A DNA stretch of 64,000 nt from Zizania palustris (GCA_019279435.1 JAAALK010000289.1:32555067-32619066), one strand, 5' to 3'; shown: positions 1 through 11,163, counted from the first letter of the stretch. Program-made: numbers and translations. Notes: a model not told the origin generated them from the sequence alone.

Positions 1-488
1 GGCGTAAAAGATTATGCTAACAGGTTCTTCAAGGTTAAGAACTAAAAAACGAAGTGTTTGTGAAAGCGGACTATCTCAAGCCTCCGAATAGGATAATAGC
101 TCGAAGTAGTTCGAAGTTGTGTATTGAATATCTGAGTATTCGATGATATTACAGGATGAGAAGGAGGGTATTTATAGGTAAAAACTCTAAGGAAAAGACC
201 TTTTTACCCCTCTATTACAACCAACATAGTGGAAACTATTTCGGTACCCCGAATAGGGCTAATATGGTAAAATATGTTCGAAGGAGGTAGATAAGGTAGA
301 CGTCCCATCCTTCTGGTTGTTTTCCACTTCAGAGGAGAAGCCTTTGGAGGGTCTCTTCGGACTGGAGTTTGGATGGACCCTCTGACTTTAAACCTTCCAG
401 TTGGAGACAAGTCTTGGACTTGAAGTTTATGATTTGTCTTAGTCTTGGAATCTTGAAGATCCTGAGGATGAAGTATTTTCCCCCAATA
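1..488 (-). repeat. 3' LTR of G1
   Basis: Matches 13627-14110 along its full length and appears to lack only one base at the window edge. In the element's sense it begins TATTGGGGG where the other copy begins TGTTGGGGG, so the terminal CA on the plus strand has become TA at 487-488. A TATAAATA box is present in sense orientation near 170-180. Confidence 0.9.
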
Positions 489-500
489 GTAGCCCCTCGC
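489..500 (-). other. polypurine tract of G1 (candidate)
   Basis: Directly inside the 3' LTR the sense strand reads GCGAGGGGCTAC before the LTR start. This purine-rich run is in the expected place for plus-strand priming. Confidence 0.5.
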
Positions 501-890
501 ATATGCTTCTCCAAATAACTTGTATAGCAAGGAGAGCAGAATACGCAAGGAATATTTTCATGCTCAGGGACTTAGAAAAAATTCAAGGTATTATAACCGT
601 TTGAAGTGTCTTCAACATTGGAGGTGTATCTGACTAAGGCTTCAAACTTAAATCTCTGTGTGAAAGTTTCACATGGAAACGAACCGTTGCGAATGCGGAG
701 CATCGCAAGGAGCCGTTAAATTTGAGCTGTTACCCCTCAAATAGCCGTTAGGCTTTTTTGAGAAAGTAATGGACACAAATTTAACCGTAGGTTCACACCT
801 TTTTACCTTCTGGTCCCACCTATTAGTGGTAGAGGTTGAATCTGCAAGTGTGAACACATATGCGAACCGTGCTAATCAAAGATAGAGTGG
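501..890. other. non-coding 3' end of G1
   Basis: No supportable coding sequence. This stretch lies between the polypurine tract and the TATA box of the oppositely transcribed gene, so it may act as that gene's upstream promoter region. Confidence 0.5.
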
Positions 891-900
891 TTATAAAAGG
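891..900 (+). promoter_or_regulatory. TATA box of the antisense gene in G1
   Basis: TTATAAAAGG lies about 100 bp before the inferred ATG at 999. The spacing suits a short 5' UTR. It points opposite to the retrotransposon's own LTR promoter. Confidence 0.5.
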
Positions 901-1893
901 GGGAATCGAACCGCGACGAAAAATTTTACAGAGCTCCAGTTATAAGCCTCCACATTTTCACCTACAAACTCTCTTCAACACCTTTGAACAACCATCCGAT
1001 GGCGAGGACCAGCGCAAGAGTGCCGATGGTGATGGGGACTCTAGCGTAGAGGCAAGCGTGGGCTGCATCTACAATAGCGGCAATGGCGGGAGCCCCGGGG
1101 GGTTCTTGGCCCAAGAATCCGCGAGAACTCCGCCCACCATCGAAGAAGCCACTGAAGCAAACTTTCCTCCTCGGGCAATCAACGTGCTCAGAAGAATCCA
1201 TCGAGGAAGCTATGAAGTGGAAGTTGGGACTGGGAATGAGGACTCGAGTTTCTAGAACAGAAGTGACCCCGGCGCCAAGAAACGGAGAAGTCGCGATCTT
1301 CGAAGCCTTTTTTTAAGCAGGGCTAGGCCTTCCTGCAATAAATTTCTTGGCGGAGGTATTAGACATGTTCCACATTACCTTGTCGTAGTTGTCTCCGAAT
1401 GCCATCGCAAGATTAGCCGTCTTCGAATGGGCCCTTTGAGCTGAAGGATGCGAATGGAGGTCCAAAGTCTTCACAGCTACTCACGAAGCATCGTGCCAAC
1501 CGAAGCCACAAGATGGGCCCGAAGACTCCAAGATGCTGGTGGCCTTTGGGAGTGTCAACTCCCAGCTCCGAAAGGAGCATTTGAAGAATTTTCCAGCGAA
1601 GGCGATCATCGACCGGTGGTACTCCGATTAGATACTCCGGTGGTTTTATGCCAAAGTCGGTGAAGATTCCAGCCTTGCGGGGCCCCTGTAAGAGATCTGG
1701 TACCGGAGGGAAGTAGAGGTGTCTCTAGACCCAAGCTTGCTTTCAACGCGACTTGGGTTACTATCTTCGGTGGCCAAGTGCATGAGTATGCGGGACTTCG
1801 CCGAAGAATTCATTACCCTCCGGATACCTCCTCTCGGGGCCGATTGGCCTATTGTATTTCAAAGTGCTTCAGAGGGAGAGCTTCGAAGCCTAG

Positions 1894-1970
1894 GTAAGCC
1901 TTCGCATCTTCTGCATTAACATCAATTAGAGAACAAATAGTATCCTCAATAGATTGTTACCTTTTTTCAG
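1894..1970 (+). other. intron 1 of the antisense gene
   Basis: GTAAGCC donor and CTTTTTTCAG acceptor, 77 bp. Removing it joins ASEGELRSL to APLALAPE in one frame. Confidence 0.7.
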
Positions 1971-2619
1971 CGGCTCCATTGGCATTAGCTCCAGAGCAGA
2001 TAGCCAGGGCTACAGAACGGGTGCTCGGAGCCCCTATTGTAGTGGAGAAGCAACGGAGAGTGGAACTGGTTGGAAGCTAGGAACGCTCCAACCGAGTGTG
2101 GAGTGCTCTCGGGATGGAGGCTCCTTCTCTGCCGGACTTCGACTCAGTGGGAGCAGTCTCTCGGAAGAGGAAAGCTATCGCTGGGACCTCCAAGAAGGCC
2201 GCGAAGACTCCCGTGAAGAAGGCAACGAAGAAAACCAAACTCCCTTCGCCTCTGTCATATCTAGCTTCGCTCGATATTCGGAGCTCCTCTTTGGAGGAGT
2301 CTGAAGAAAAAGAATCAGATGTTCACATGGGAAGAGCACTTGAAGATTATCGTCTACATGGCGACGAAGGTGAGTCTCGGGTCGCAACCGAAGACCCCCT
2401 CGGGAGACTGCGAAAGCGGTGGTGGTGACCCACCCCAAACCTGCTAGAGTCAAGCTAGAGCCAGAGCTAGAAAATCCTAGCTCGGAGTAGTAGCAACGGA
2501 GGCCAGGGCTTCAACGTCTGCTACTCCGGCACAAACTTCAGGGAAGGAACTCGATGGGTACCTCAAGATGTACGAATTTCTGGGGGACCCCGAAATCCTT
2601 CCTCAGAATCTAGACGGAG

Positions 2620-2715
2620 GTATGTCTCCGAACTTTTTCCTCGAAATTCCTGAAATGACTTCCCTGCATCAATAATATTTCAATGAATAGTTAATGAATG
2701 CCTTGCATTTTGTAG
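2620..2715 (+). other. intron 2 of the antisense gene
   Basis: GTATGTC donor and CATTTTGTAG acceptor, 96 bp. The split codon G/AT gives aspartate and continues into the ASRSSMSPTKDEAS frame. Confidence 0.7.
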
Positions 2716-3176
2716 ATGCTTCGAGGAGCAGCATGTCTCCGACCAAGGATGAAGCTTCGACTCCTCTCGGAGATGAGGCTTTGGTCGAGGTGATAGCTCC
2801 AACGAATGGAGTTGCTTCGGGTGAGGCGGTTCCACTTGAAGGAACGACTCCGACTAAATTAGCATCTCCAACTTTTGTGTCGGGGAGAGGTAAGGGCAAG
2901 ACTTGTCTTGGGCCTCTCCCTTCTTTAACAACAACACCTTCATCGAATGATCCTTTGGTAGGTGCTTCAGAAGAAGATCCTGCTCAAGATGATCAATGAG
3001 CCCTGTCCTGGCTCCTGCTACTGGCTCTATTCTTGGAGCAGTGGACAGGGCTCTGGGCTCTTTTGGAACCTTTGGCTGACAAGAGCCAAGAGGTTGGGAG
3101 CTCCGAGCTGGTCTCCGTTCTAAGCGAGGCCAGCAGACTGGAGCTCGACTTGGCCCTCGAAAGGGCTACCCTCTAG

Positions 3177-3244
3177 GTATGCAACAGATAACAAGCACAC
3201 TTGTTTAATGGAAATTACATCGTACTCACTTTGCTTTTTTGCAG
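3177..3244 (+). other. intron 3 of the antisense gene
   Basis: GTATGC donor and CTTTTTTGCAG acceptor, 68 bp, phase 0. The exon ends ERATL plus a TAG that was probably CAG, and the next exon opens QFVLARATMTS. Confidence 0.75.
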
Positions 3245-4113
3245 CAATTCGTCCTTGCTAGAGCGACAATGACTTCCAATGAGCTTGAAACCAATCGACT
3301 CAAGAGGAAGGTTACAACACTTCAAAATATCCTCAAGGGATCTGAAGACAAAACTCTGCAGCTAGAGAAAGAGCTCCTTGAGGAGCAGAGGGCTAAGTCC
3401 ATAACAGAGGAAGCACTCCGGGCAGAGCAGCAGACCTATGCTAAACTCGCTTCTTCGATGGAAGAAATTCAAGCGGAGCGCACAGTGCTAAGGGTTGAGA
3501 TCGAGAATCTTCGGGCAGCGGAGGTGGTTTCCAACGCTGAACTAGTAGAGCTTCAAACTTCACTCAAACAAGCGCTGGTCTAGAAGAATTACCTGATGTC
3601 AAAGACAGTTGAAATCTCCTCCGTTGCCTCCGAGCTGACAAAGGCTGATGAGAGGCACCACGTGGCGGCTGATCAAACTCTGGATACCCTCAGGGGTGTT
3701 CTATAATATTTTGACACAGTGTTCCCTTCTTCTTCATTCGCAGCTGATGAACCTCTTGATCAGAAGCTCAAGATGATCTAGGCGGCGACCAAAATGATGA
3801 AGGGCTCTGGGACCCGCTATGGGGAGATCTCCGGGCAAGTAGGCGGGATCGGAGTTCTTCGACACCTCGAAGCCGTCGGGGTCTCTGTTGCTCCGGTGAA
3901 GGGTTCGACGCCAGCAAGCTTCGCCGACGAAGGCTTGCTATGACAATCATTAGACATGGCTTCGGCTTGGGAAGCCTTTCGGGCGACCTGGAAAGCAAAC
4001 AACGAAGCTGCGACCAAGTCTTTGATCAATGAAGCCCGTCAGCAGAGGCTGGCTCAGACGAAGCCTCCGGCTCCAGCTCCGACAATTGCTCCGCCTACCG
4101 ACCCAAACGTCTA

Positions 4114-5000
4114 GCTTCTAGGGCGTTTAATTATGTACAAGAGATCTTGTAAAGCCCTTTTATTTTAATGAATTAAAAGTTTATAAATGAAAAGTCTTCG
4201 CTTGAATGTTTGTTTTTAGGTTTTGCTTCATACTTCGGATCCTGAGCTTGAAGTATTAGAGCTTAATGAAGGGCTTCACCAACAATGGGTTATCCTCGAA
4301 AGCTTGAGGCCTTACAGGCGCTCATGATTTTTGGTTCCTCGAGGGGAGAAAGGGGAAATAACACCCGATGTTTGTAGCGAAGTTCTTTCTTATATTAAAG
4401 AAGAGGATAAGGTAGTAGTATCTTCATCCTCAGAGTATGTAGATTGGTCTAACTCAGAGTACCAAGTTGAAGACCCAATGGAGGCTAGCTCCGAAAAGCT
4501 TCTATCCTAGGCTGAACTTCAAGAAGAACAGAAAAAGTTGTAGGCTTCGAAGAAGAAAAGCACTCGGACCGAAAAGAACTCTAGGCTCCGAAGACCGAAC
4601 TGGTCCTAGGGGTAGTTCTAGAGGTCGGAGGGGTCTCCGCTTTTATTTAGGTTTAGATAATAATTTTTCCTAATTACGATGATTGTAACATGATTATCCA
4701 ATTAATACAAATTATCTGAGAAGCATCATTGTATCTTACTCCCCTACCTGTCCTTATGGGTGGGGGACCATATGTAGTGCAATAAGGTCCGTCGGACACA
4801 ATGTTTGGTATAATAAACTGGTGCTTCGCAATAGTACTTGGTAATCATGAATTTAGCTCTTTCGTAGAGTTCTTCGAACTATACATTTGTATTGTGATGT
4901 TTATAATTTTTGGAGCTGAGTTTATACTTATAAGCTCCGATATTGGTCACTTAGGACTTATGAAGTACTTCATTTGGCCGGAGCCTTGAAACCTTATTAC
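4114..5000. other. non-coding region of G1 between the antisense gene and the tandem array
   Basis: Starts with an AT-rich segment (TTTTATTTTAATGAATTAAAAG) that could serve as the antisense gene's 3' end. The rest has only short open frames with no recognisable similarity. Confidence 0.4.
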
Positions 5001-5620
5001 TTGGTCACCTACGACTCTTTTATAGATGCTTCAAACCCATAGGACCAAAAATATGTTCTTTTATAGTCCTTAGACTCTTCTACGGATGCTATCAAGCCGA
5101 AGACTGGAATCTGTAGGCTTTGGCCACCTTCGGCTCTTTTACAGATGCTTCGAACCTGGAGGATCGGAAATCTGTTCTTTTAAAGTCCTTAGACTCTTCT
5201 ATGGATGCTATCAAGCCAAAGCCTGGAATCCACAGGCTCTGGCCACCTTCGGCTCTTTTACAGATGCTTCGAACCTGGAGGATCGGAAATATGTTCTTTT
5301 AAAGTCCTTAGACTCTTCTACGGATGCTATCAAGCCAAAGACTAGAATCCGTAGGCTTTGGACACCTTCGGCTCTTTTACAGATGCTTCGAACCCGGAGG
5401 ATTGGAAATCTGTTCTTTTAAAGTCCTTAGACTCTTCTACTGATGCTATCAAGCCGAAGCCTGGAATTCGTAGGCTTTGGCCACCTTCGGCTCTTTTACA
5501 TATGCTTCGAACCCGGAGGATCGAAAATCTATTCTTTTAAAGTCCTTAGACTCTTCTACGGATGCTATCAAGCCGAAGCCTGGAATCCGTAGGCTTTGGC
5601 CACCTTCGGCTCTTTTATGG
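5001..5620. repeat. 119-bp tandem repeat array in G1 (about 5.2 copies)
   Basis: The landmark TAGACTCTTCT recurs at 5071, 5190, 5309, 5428 and 5547, giving an exact 119-bp period. Units contain TTGGCCACCTTCGGCTC and AGATGCTTCGAACC. The first and last units are partial, and copies differ by a few percent. Open frames across it are products of the repeat, not genes. It lies between integrase and the antisense gene. Confidence 0.95.
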
Positions 5621-5805
5621 AATACTTGAACCGATGGTTCAAAGGTCGTTTGTTGGGTTCTGATGAAAGATGCTTACCTCCGCAAGCATCTCCATTCCTC
5701 TGATGCGTCCACTAGGGGTAAGGAATATTTGAAGAGTAAGCATAATTCGAACCTCCATATTTATTTATTTTAGAAAGGTACTTTACAATTGATTACAAGG
5801 AGCCC

Positions 5806-6850
5806 CTAAGCATAATAACATTTAAGGTGCTCCGCATGCCATGCATGCTTTAACTTTTCCCCTTGTAAATTGGCTAATTTAAAAGATCCGGGGTGCCCTG
5901 AGCGTAGGATAATATATAGTCCTTCCCACTTGTTTCCTAACTTCCCCGGAGTAATTACACTTTGCAGTACCAAATGACCTGGTCTAAGTTCATTAACTTT
6001 TACCTTCGGGTCATACCATGCCTTCGTCTGGTCTTGGTACTTCGTCAGATTGGCGATAGCTCGAAGCCTTGTTTCTTCTAACAAGTCAAGCAAAATGTTT
6101 CTTTCATCATTATCTTCAGGCTCTGTTACACGAAGGGATCCACCTTTTAGCTCTGTGGGAGTCATGGCCTCGTCTCCGAATAACAATATGAATGGGGTGA
6201 ATCCTGTGGACCTAGCTTGAGTGGTCCGAATGGACCATAAAATCTTAGGAGGCTCTTCAGTCCACAACCCCTTTGCCAGCCCAAAAATCTTTCCATTTGC
6301 CCGCTCGACGACTCTGTTGGATTGGGGGTGGAGAACAGCTGGAAAGCACAACTTAATGCCCAAACCTTCGCAAAATTCTTTAAAGGGTTCGGCTTAGAAT
6401 TGGATGCCATTGTCGACTGTCAATTCCCTAGGCACTCCGAACCTGCAAATAATATCCTGCCAAAAGAATTTCTGTACATTTTTCGAAGTGATAGCAGTTA
6501 AGGGTTCAGCTTCGACCCATTTAGAAAAGTATTCAATTGCTACCACCGCGAACTTCAAGTTGCCTTTTGCCATTGGAAAAGGGTCGATGAGATCTATTCC
6601 CCATCGTGCCATTAGCCATACCGAAGTAGTAACTTGAAGAGATGTCAGTGGATGATGGCTTCGTCTACCCATCCACTGGCATCCTTGGTAGGTTCGAACC
6701 AATGTTTCTGCATCTCTTACAATTGTTGGCCAATAAAGCCCCTCGCGAAGTTTTTTCCTACTAGATCACGAGGAGCTAAGTGGCTTCCACCCATGCCTTC
6801 ATAAATTTCCCGAAGTATATCTTGGCCTTCAGGTTGTGAGATGCATCAGA
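5806..6850 (-). pseudogene. integrase of G1 (gypsy type)
   Basis: Would insert element cDNA into the host chromosome. In sense order: remnants of the zinc-binding N-terminus (GLYWPTIVRDAETLVRTYQ, about 6720-6780, after a shift in an A-run near 6760), then the DDE core with GIDLIDPFP, TVDNGIQF and VVERANGKIF supplying the two Asp and the Glu. A C-terminal module follows (LRPGHLVLQ, NKWEGLYII, AHWHAEHLK-like end). One TAA separates the two main frames at 6394, and both sides are in the same frame, so a CAA-to-TAA change explains it. The protein ends with TAG at 5806. Confidence 0.85.
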
Positions 6851-6917
6851 GTAGAGGAGAACAGACTCCGGCTTTATAGAGTACTGTGTTGACAAGCTCA
6901 TAATTTTGGACCCTTGC

Positions 6918-7460
6918 TTAGAGCCTTTGTAAATCTAGACCTTCTAGCGAAGTTGTATTGTCTTGCAAAATATCCAAAATTGGACTCTGCCAATCAGTGA
7001 CTGGAATGCAAAGGACTTCTACAGAGGGCAGTTGATGCACCGAAGGTTTAACAAGTTCTTCATAAAAAGCGCCTTCTCGGATGTCCATTGCTCCGACTAC
7101 AGCCTTCGCTAAGACATCTACAAGTTGATTATCTGCTCGAGGGATGCTTCGGATAGAAATTCCTTTGAACAATGCCTCTGTCTTGCATATTTCTTCTAAG
7201 TATTTTGCAAGATGTGGATTCCTAGCTTGGAAGCTTTTGTCTACATGCCTGCAATAACTTGGGAATCTGTTTTTATAATAATTCTAGTTGCTCCAAGTGC
7301 TCTTGCTTTTCGAAGACCAAGCAGGATTCCTTCGTGTTCTATAATGTTGTTAGTGGACTTAAAGTTGAGCCTTGCAGAATACATTTCTTTTTGTCCTAAA
7401 GGTGATATTATTATGGCTCCGGCACCAGCACCAGATACTTGATAGGCTCCATTAGAGAAT
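6918..7460 (-). pseudogene. second (archaeal-type) RNase H of G1
   Basis: Starts LWTIFSNGAYQVSGAGAGAI, where the first catalytic Asp of the family appears replaced by Asn (FSNGA instead of the usual DGA). It continues with NIIEHEGILLGLRKA, TDSQVIAG and, after a frameshift near 7200, IPRADNQLVDVLAKA, so later acidic residues remain. A second RNase H after the first is typical of Tat elements. Downstream lies a linker to integrase. Confidence 0.75.
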
Positions 7461-7921
7461 ATTGTCCATAGCCCTTCGGAGGTTTCTTCCGGAGCCCAAA
7501 TTGCAGACGGAGTCCATTCGGCCACAAAGTCAGCAATGACTTGGGATTTGATAGCTGTTCTTGTAGTGAAGGAAATAACGAAGGGGGCTAGCTCGACAGC
7601 CCACTTTCCAATTCTCCTCGTGGAGTCTTTGCTCCGAAGCATATCACCAAGGGGATATGAAGTAGGGACAATTAAATTATGTGCTAAGAAGTAATGCCTT
7701 AACTTCCTCGAGGACATTACCAAAGCATAAACAAAATTCTCGAGCTCGGAGTATCGTGTTTTTGCTCCGAACAAAGCTTCTGAAATGAAGTATACTAGGT
7801 TCTGCACTAGTTTTCCCTTGAGCTCTATTTCTCTAACAAGCACTGCACTTACTGCGGAGCCCGTTGCTAAAAGATAAAGAAGGAGAGTTCCTTCTGGGAG
7901 GGGCACAGTAAGTGTTGACAA
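7461..7921 (-). pseudogene. first RNase H of G1
   Basis: Degrades the RNA strand of RNA-DNA hybrids in the family. Recognisable core: LLLYLLATGSAVSAVLVRE, LVYFISEAL, RYSELENFVYALVMSSRKLR, and IGKWAVELAPF, the usual gypsy RT-RNase H connection and core. It shares one open frame with the start of the second RNase H. Confidence 0.8.
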
Positions 7922-8665
7922 ATTTCCGAGATAATCTTTAATATCATCAAAGCTTTTCTAGCACTCCAGCGTCCATTTGAAACTCTCGGACCCCTTTAGT
8001 GCTTTGAATATTGGGAGGCTTCGCTCTGCTGATCTGGCTAAGAATCTACTGAGGGCTGTGAGGCGTCCTTTCAGCTTCTAGACTTGCTTCAAATTTTTAG
8101 GTGGAGCCATTCTTTGCAGTGCACTTATCTGCATTGGGCTAGATTCGATTCCTCTACTCGAAACTAAGTACCCTAGCAATTTTCCTGATTGTGCTCTGAA
8201 TATACATTATTTAGGGTTGAGGTAAACTCCACATGCTCAGTGGCTCTCAAAAGTTTCTGCTAGGTCTAGACTATGTTGGTGCTTTACAGCACTTTTTATT
8301 ATAATGTCATCCATATAGGCTTCGACATTTCGGCCTATTTTGTGACCTAGAGCCTTAGCAATAAGATGTGAAAAAGTAGCCCCAACATTCTGCAAGCCAA
8401 AGGGCATTCGGACATAGCAGAATACTCCGGAAGGAGTTATAAAAATTTTCTTGGCTTTGTCTTCATGCTTTAGCCAAATTTGATGATAACTGGAGTATGC
8501 GTCCAAGAAGCTTAAGAGTTCGGAGCCGGCTGTAAAATCCACAAGTTGATCGATGCGGGGCATAGGGTAGTGGTCTCGGGGGCATGCTTTATTTAAAGAA
8601 GTGAAATCAATGCACATGCGCCACTTGCCGGAGCCTTTCTTCTTAAAAATATTTATTGGCTTCTA
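7922..8665 (-). pseudogene. reverse transcriptase of G1, N-terminus missing
   Basis: Fingers and palm are well kept: KWRMCIDFTSLNKACPRDHY, FLDAYSSYHQI, MPFGLQNVGATF, and the YMDD catalytic box near 8305-8316. After a TGA at 8237 the thumb and connection continue in shifted frames (GKLLGYLVSSRGI, LKGRLTALSRFLARSAE). The frame begins abruptly at NIFKKKGSG next to N1, and the expected RT N-terminus and the rest of the protease are absent. DNA was therefore lost when or after N1 arrived. Confidence 0.85.
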
Positions 8666-8667
8666 GA

Positions 8668-8824
8668 TTCCACCATAAATTTTTTAGGTTTAAATTTGAA
8701 ATATTTCTCCCTGTTTTGCTTTAATTGGGTTCTTTTAGCCCTTTCTTTAATTAAATAAATCCTTTTTATTCCATAAAATTTATTTCCCTTATTTTTATTT
8801 TATTTTAAATTTTGGGATGTTACA
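8668..8824 (-). repeat. LTR fragment of N1 (chromovirus-like start)
   Basis: In sense it starts TGTAACATCCCAAAATTT, the usual beginning of Tekay/Del-type LTRs, and follows directly on a polypurine tract. It is cut after about 157 bp, where G1 RT sequence starts. Confidence 0.6.
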
Positions 8825-8838
8825 ATCCTATCCCCCTT
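8825..8838 (-). other. polypurine tract of N1
   Basis: Sense AAGGGGGATAGGAT immediately before TGTAACATCCC. The preceding sense segment with CTCGAGGACGAGATTC matches the conserved 3' end of Tekay/Del-like elements as I know it. Confidence 0.65.
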
Positions 8839-8897
8839 ACAAAGAATCTCGTCCTCGAGATTCGAAGCGAACCTCGGGAATACTAAGGGACGGGGTT

Positions 8898-10140
8898 CTA
8901 TAGGTGCTCCGGATTAAGAGAAGGTGTTGCTTCAGCAACTGGCAAGGTGTTCTCAGGAACTGGGTTGGTTGGAGTCACATTGGAATTGTCTTCGGTCATA
9001 CCTTGGTTTTCTTGGGCGGAGATGTGGTAAACTTGGGTACGTCCCAACGGGCTTGGAACGGAGGATAACGCCTGCTTGGGGCAGCGGCACATGTTGGAGA
9101 AGTGACCTTCTTGGTGACAGTTGAAGCATATAATTGGGTTGTCGTGCCTGTCCCTCTTGTATCTGGTAGCTTGCACTGGAGCTCTTCCGGCGGGTGGTGC
9201 TTGGGGTGGGATGCCTGAGCTTGGATTTCCAAGGGTGGTACGTGGCTCGATAGGGTTGGGGCTTGAGGCGGAATCACCGGGCGTGGCTTCTGCACCACTC
9301 CTTGCTGTTGGCGGTAGGCGATTATTCTTCACTTCTTCTGGTCCACCTTGTTTTGTTCAGTTTCTCGGATGATAGCTTTATTTACTAACTTTTGGAAGTT
9401 GGGAAAGTCCCCGGAAACCAACTGAAGGGAGAGTTCGTCCTTCAGTCCCCGAAGAAACTTGTCTTGGCGGGCTATGTCCGTGCGTACTTCCTCTGGTGCA
9501 TACCGGGCCAACCGGTTGAATTCGTGCAGGTACTCCGTGACGGTCCTACTTCCTTTATGCAGGTCCTGAAATTCCCGCTGCTTCTGGGCTACCATGCCAT
9601 CTGGAATGTGGGCAGCCCGGAAAGCGGTGGTAAACTCAGCCCATGAAATTTCATGGCCCTCAGGCTGAGTTTCATGGAAATTGTCCCACCACTCCGCGGT
9701 GGGTCCTTGGAGCTGGTGAGCAGAAAATGCCACCCGCTCCTGCTCGGAACAAGGCAGAAGGTCTAGCTTCTTGCCGATGGTCCTCAGCCAGTCTCCTGCC
9801 TCCATCGGGTTGGTGGTGCTGGAGAATATTAGGGGCTGGACATGCAGAAACTCTGAGAGTTGCGAGACTGGTGCCGGTGCATGGATGGCGGGGCGGAGGG
9901 AGGCTCGGGCTGATGTTGTTGGAGACGGAACAACTGTGCCTACTGCTCTTGCATCTGGCTTTGTTGTTGCTGCATCTGAGTAAGCAGTGTGGCGATCAGT
10001 TGGTTTTGGTTTGCCATCATCTCCGTTAGTGTGGGATGATTGGCAACGGGGGCCTGCCGTTGGCCGGTTGCTCCCCACTGAGGCAAGTTGCCCGAATCGC
10101 TTTCGTCACGCGGGGCATCGGATGCTTGGTTATTGACCAT
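8898..10140 (-). pseudogene. gag of N1, chromovirus type
   Basis: Capsid/nucleocapsid protein remnant in three frames. N-terminus: MVNNQASD to a Q-rich stretch, ended by TAG at 9940 (CAG to TAG likely). Capsid: NPMEAGDWLRTIGKKL, EWWDNF, WAEFTTAFRAAHIPDGM, VTEYLHEFNRLARYAPEEV, FLRGLKDELS. The frame then stops at 9329 and resumes in the overlapping frame at 9332, which carries the CCHC knuckle CFNCHQEGHFSNMC and a proline-rich tail ending at 8898. There is no pol after it. This is the standard retrotransposon gag order. Confidence 0.85.
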
Positions 10141-10344
10141 CCTGAAGTTGAAGGGTTCAAAGAAGGTGCCAATAATTAAGGAGAATTGTTACTGATTTTA
10201 TTGCCCAAAATGAAAGGTTTGACCTAGATGCTTACATATTTTATTTTAATCTCTTATTAAAGTTTACACTCATGCGTTATATTCCGACATGAGTGGCACT
10301 ACAAGCAAAACATTCAAATAGAAACAAACAACCGTAAACTACGT
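10141..10344. other. spacer between N1 gag and the upstream ORF
   Basis: Short AT-richer spacer with no ORF. It would be the gag leader in the minus sense. Confidence 0.4.
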
Positions 10345-11163
10345 CTAAGGCAGCTCGGGGGAGGACCCGATCACAGGCTCGTCGGAGAGGGTCGGTGCAG
10401 GGGTGGTGGAGCTGGAGGGCCCGACGGGAGGGACACCGCAGGAGATCTTCTTGGGACTGGCTGTAGGGATCCGGAGCGTCTTCCTCTTGCGAGGCGAAAG
10501 GGGAGCGACCTCTTTGAGATCCTTCTCGAGCTCTTTGATCTGATGGCGTAGTTGTGCGGTGATGGCAGCGCCCTGGTGTAGAAGCTCGTTCTGGCGCCTC
10601 AACTCCTCCACCTCAGCGGTCAAGTGATGGTTCTGTTGAACCTGGCGACGAAGATCGGCGTTCCCGCGGTTCAGGTTCTCTGACGAGTGACGGTAGAAGT
10701 CGATGGTGTCGTGCTGGCTATCTGCATCGAGGATAGCCTCCGTGTGAAGATTGTCCATAGCCTCCAAAAGTCTCATGGTGCGGGCGATGGCGGAGTTGTG
10801 CTGGGTGAGGGAGCTGATGTAGATGCTGCGGTGACTCCTCGGTGTGCGCATGGGCATGACGCGGTAGACGGTGTCGCGGAGCTATCGGTCGTAGACCAAC
10901 CTGAGCTCGGCGAGGGCCTGAAGAGCGGCGCGCTGGCTGGCCACCACAAAGGAAGGTCCTCCGACTCCATGGGTGTAGAATGGAGGCTGCGTGGGAGAGG
11001 GGCAGATGACGACCGTGACCTCGCAGTAGCTCTCGTTCGCATTAGGAAAGATCCCGTGGAACATAGACTCATGCACGAAGCCAAGGAAGTCGACGAGCAT
11101 GCGAAGCTCGCAGATGAATCCAGCCTCATCGCGGAGAGTTCCACTCATGGTATGGATCGGCAT
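10345..11163 (-). pseudogene. uncharacterised ORF upstream of N1 gag, coiled-coil C-terminus
   Basis: About 270 codons in one frame from ATG at 11163 (a second ATG, MSGT, five codons later) to 10345, broken by a single TAG at 10882 (YDR-stop-LRDT, probably CAG). The N-terminal half looks globular (ICELRMLVDFLGFVHESMFHG, ESYCEVTVVICPS, YTHGVGGPSFVVASQRAALQ). The second half is heptad-like and charged (LRRQVQQNHHLTAEVEELRR, LRHQIKELEKDLKE), ending in a basic and proline/serine-rich tail. It sits where no standard gypsy gene is expected, between primer site and gag. I do not recognise the family. The reading is supported by coding-like GC bias and continuity across the stop. Confidence 0.55.

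Larger units (their letters stand above)
999..4113 (+). pseudogene. antisense four-exon gene in G1, Transposase_28 ('putative gypsy type transposon') type
   Basis: This gene runs opposite to gag-pol. I read four exons: 999-1893, 1971-2619, 2716-3176 and 3245-4113. All three introns start GT and end AG after a pyrimidine tract, and the frame continues across each join (SLA/APLAL, NLDG/DASRS, ERATL-stop/QFVLA). Exon 1 carries a segment with GEVAIFEAFF, AGLGLP, FLAEVL and LSPNAIARLAVFEWAL. This resembles the Transposase_28 family, which is known as an extra open reading frame of Tat-type elements. Exon 2 is lysine- and proline-rich. Exon 4 has a coiled coil (about 3245-3580) and ends in a proline-rich tail. 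About ten in-frame stops and at least two frameshifts in exon 2 make it a pseudogene. The stops fit CAG, CAA or CGA codons changed by C-to-T. The molecular role of this family is unknown to me. Confidence 0.7.

Noticed and set aside
5086..5540. Three overlapping plus-strand open frames of 60-111 codons
   Set aside because: They are translations of the 119-bp tandem repeat and repeat the same peptide in shifted frames.
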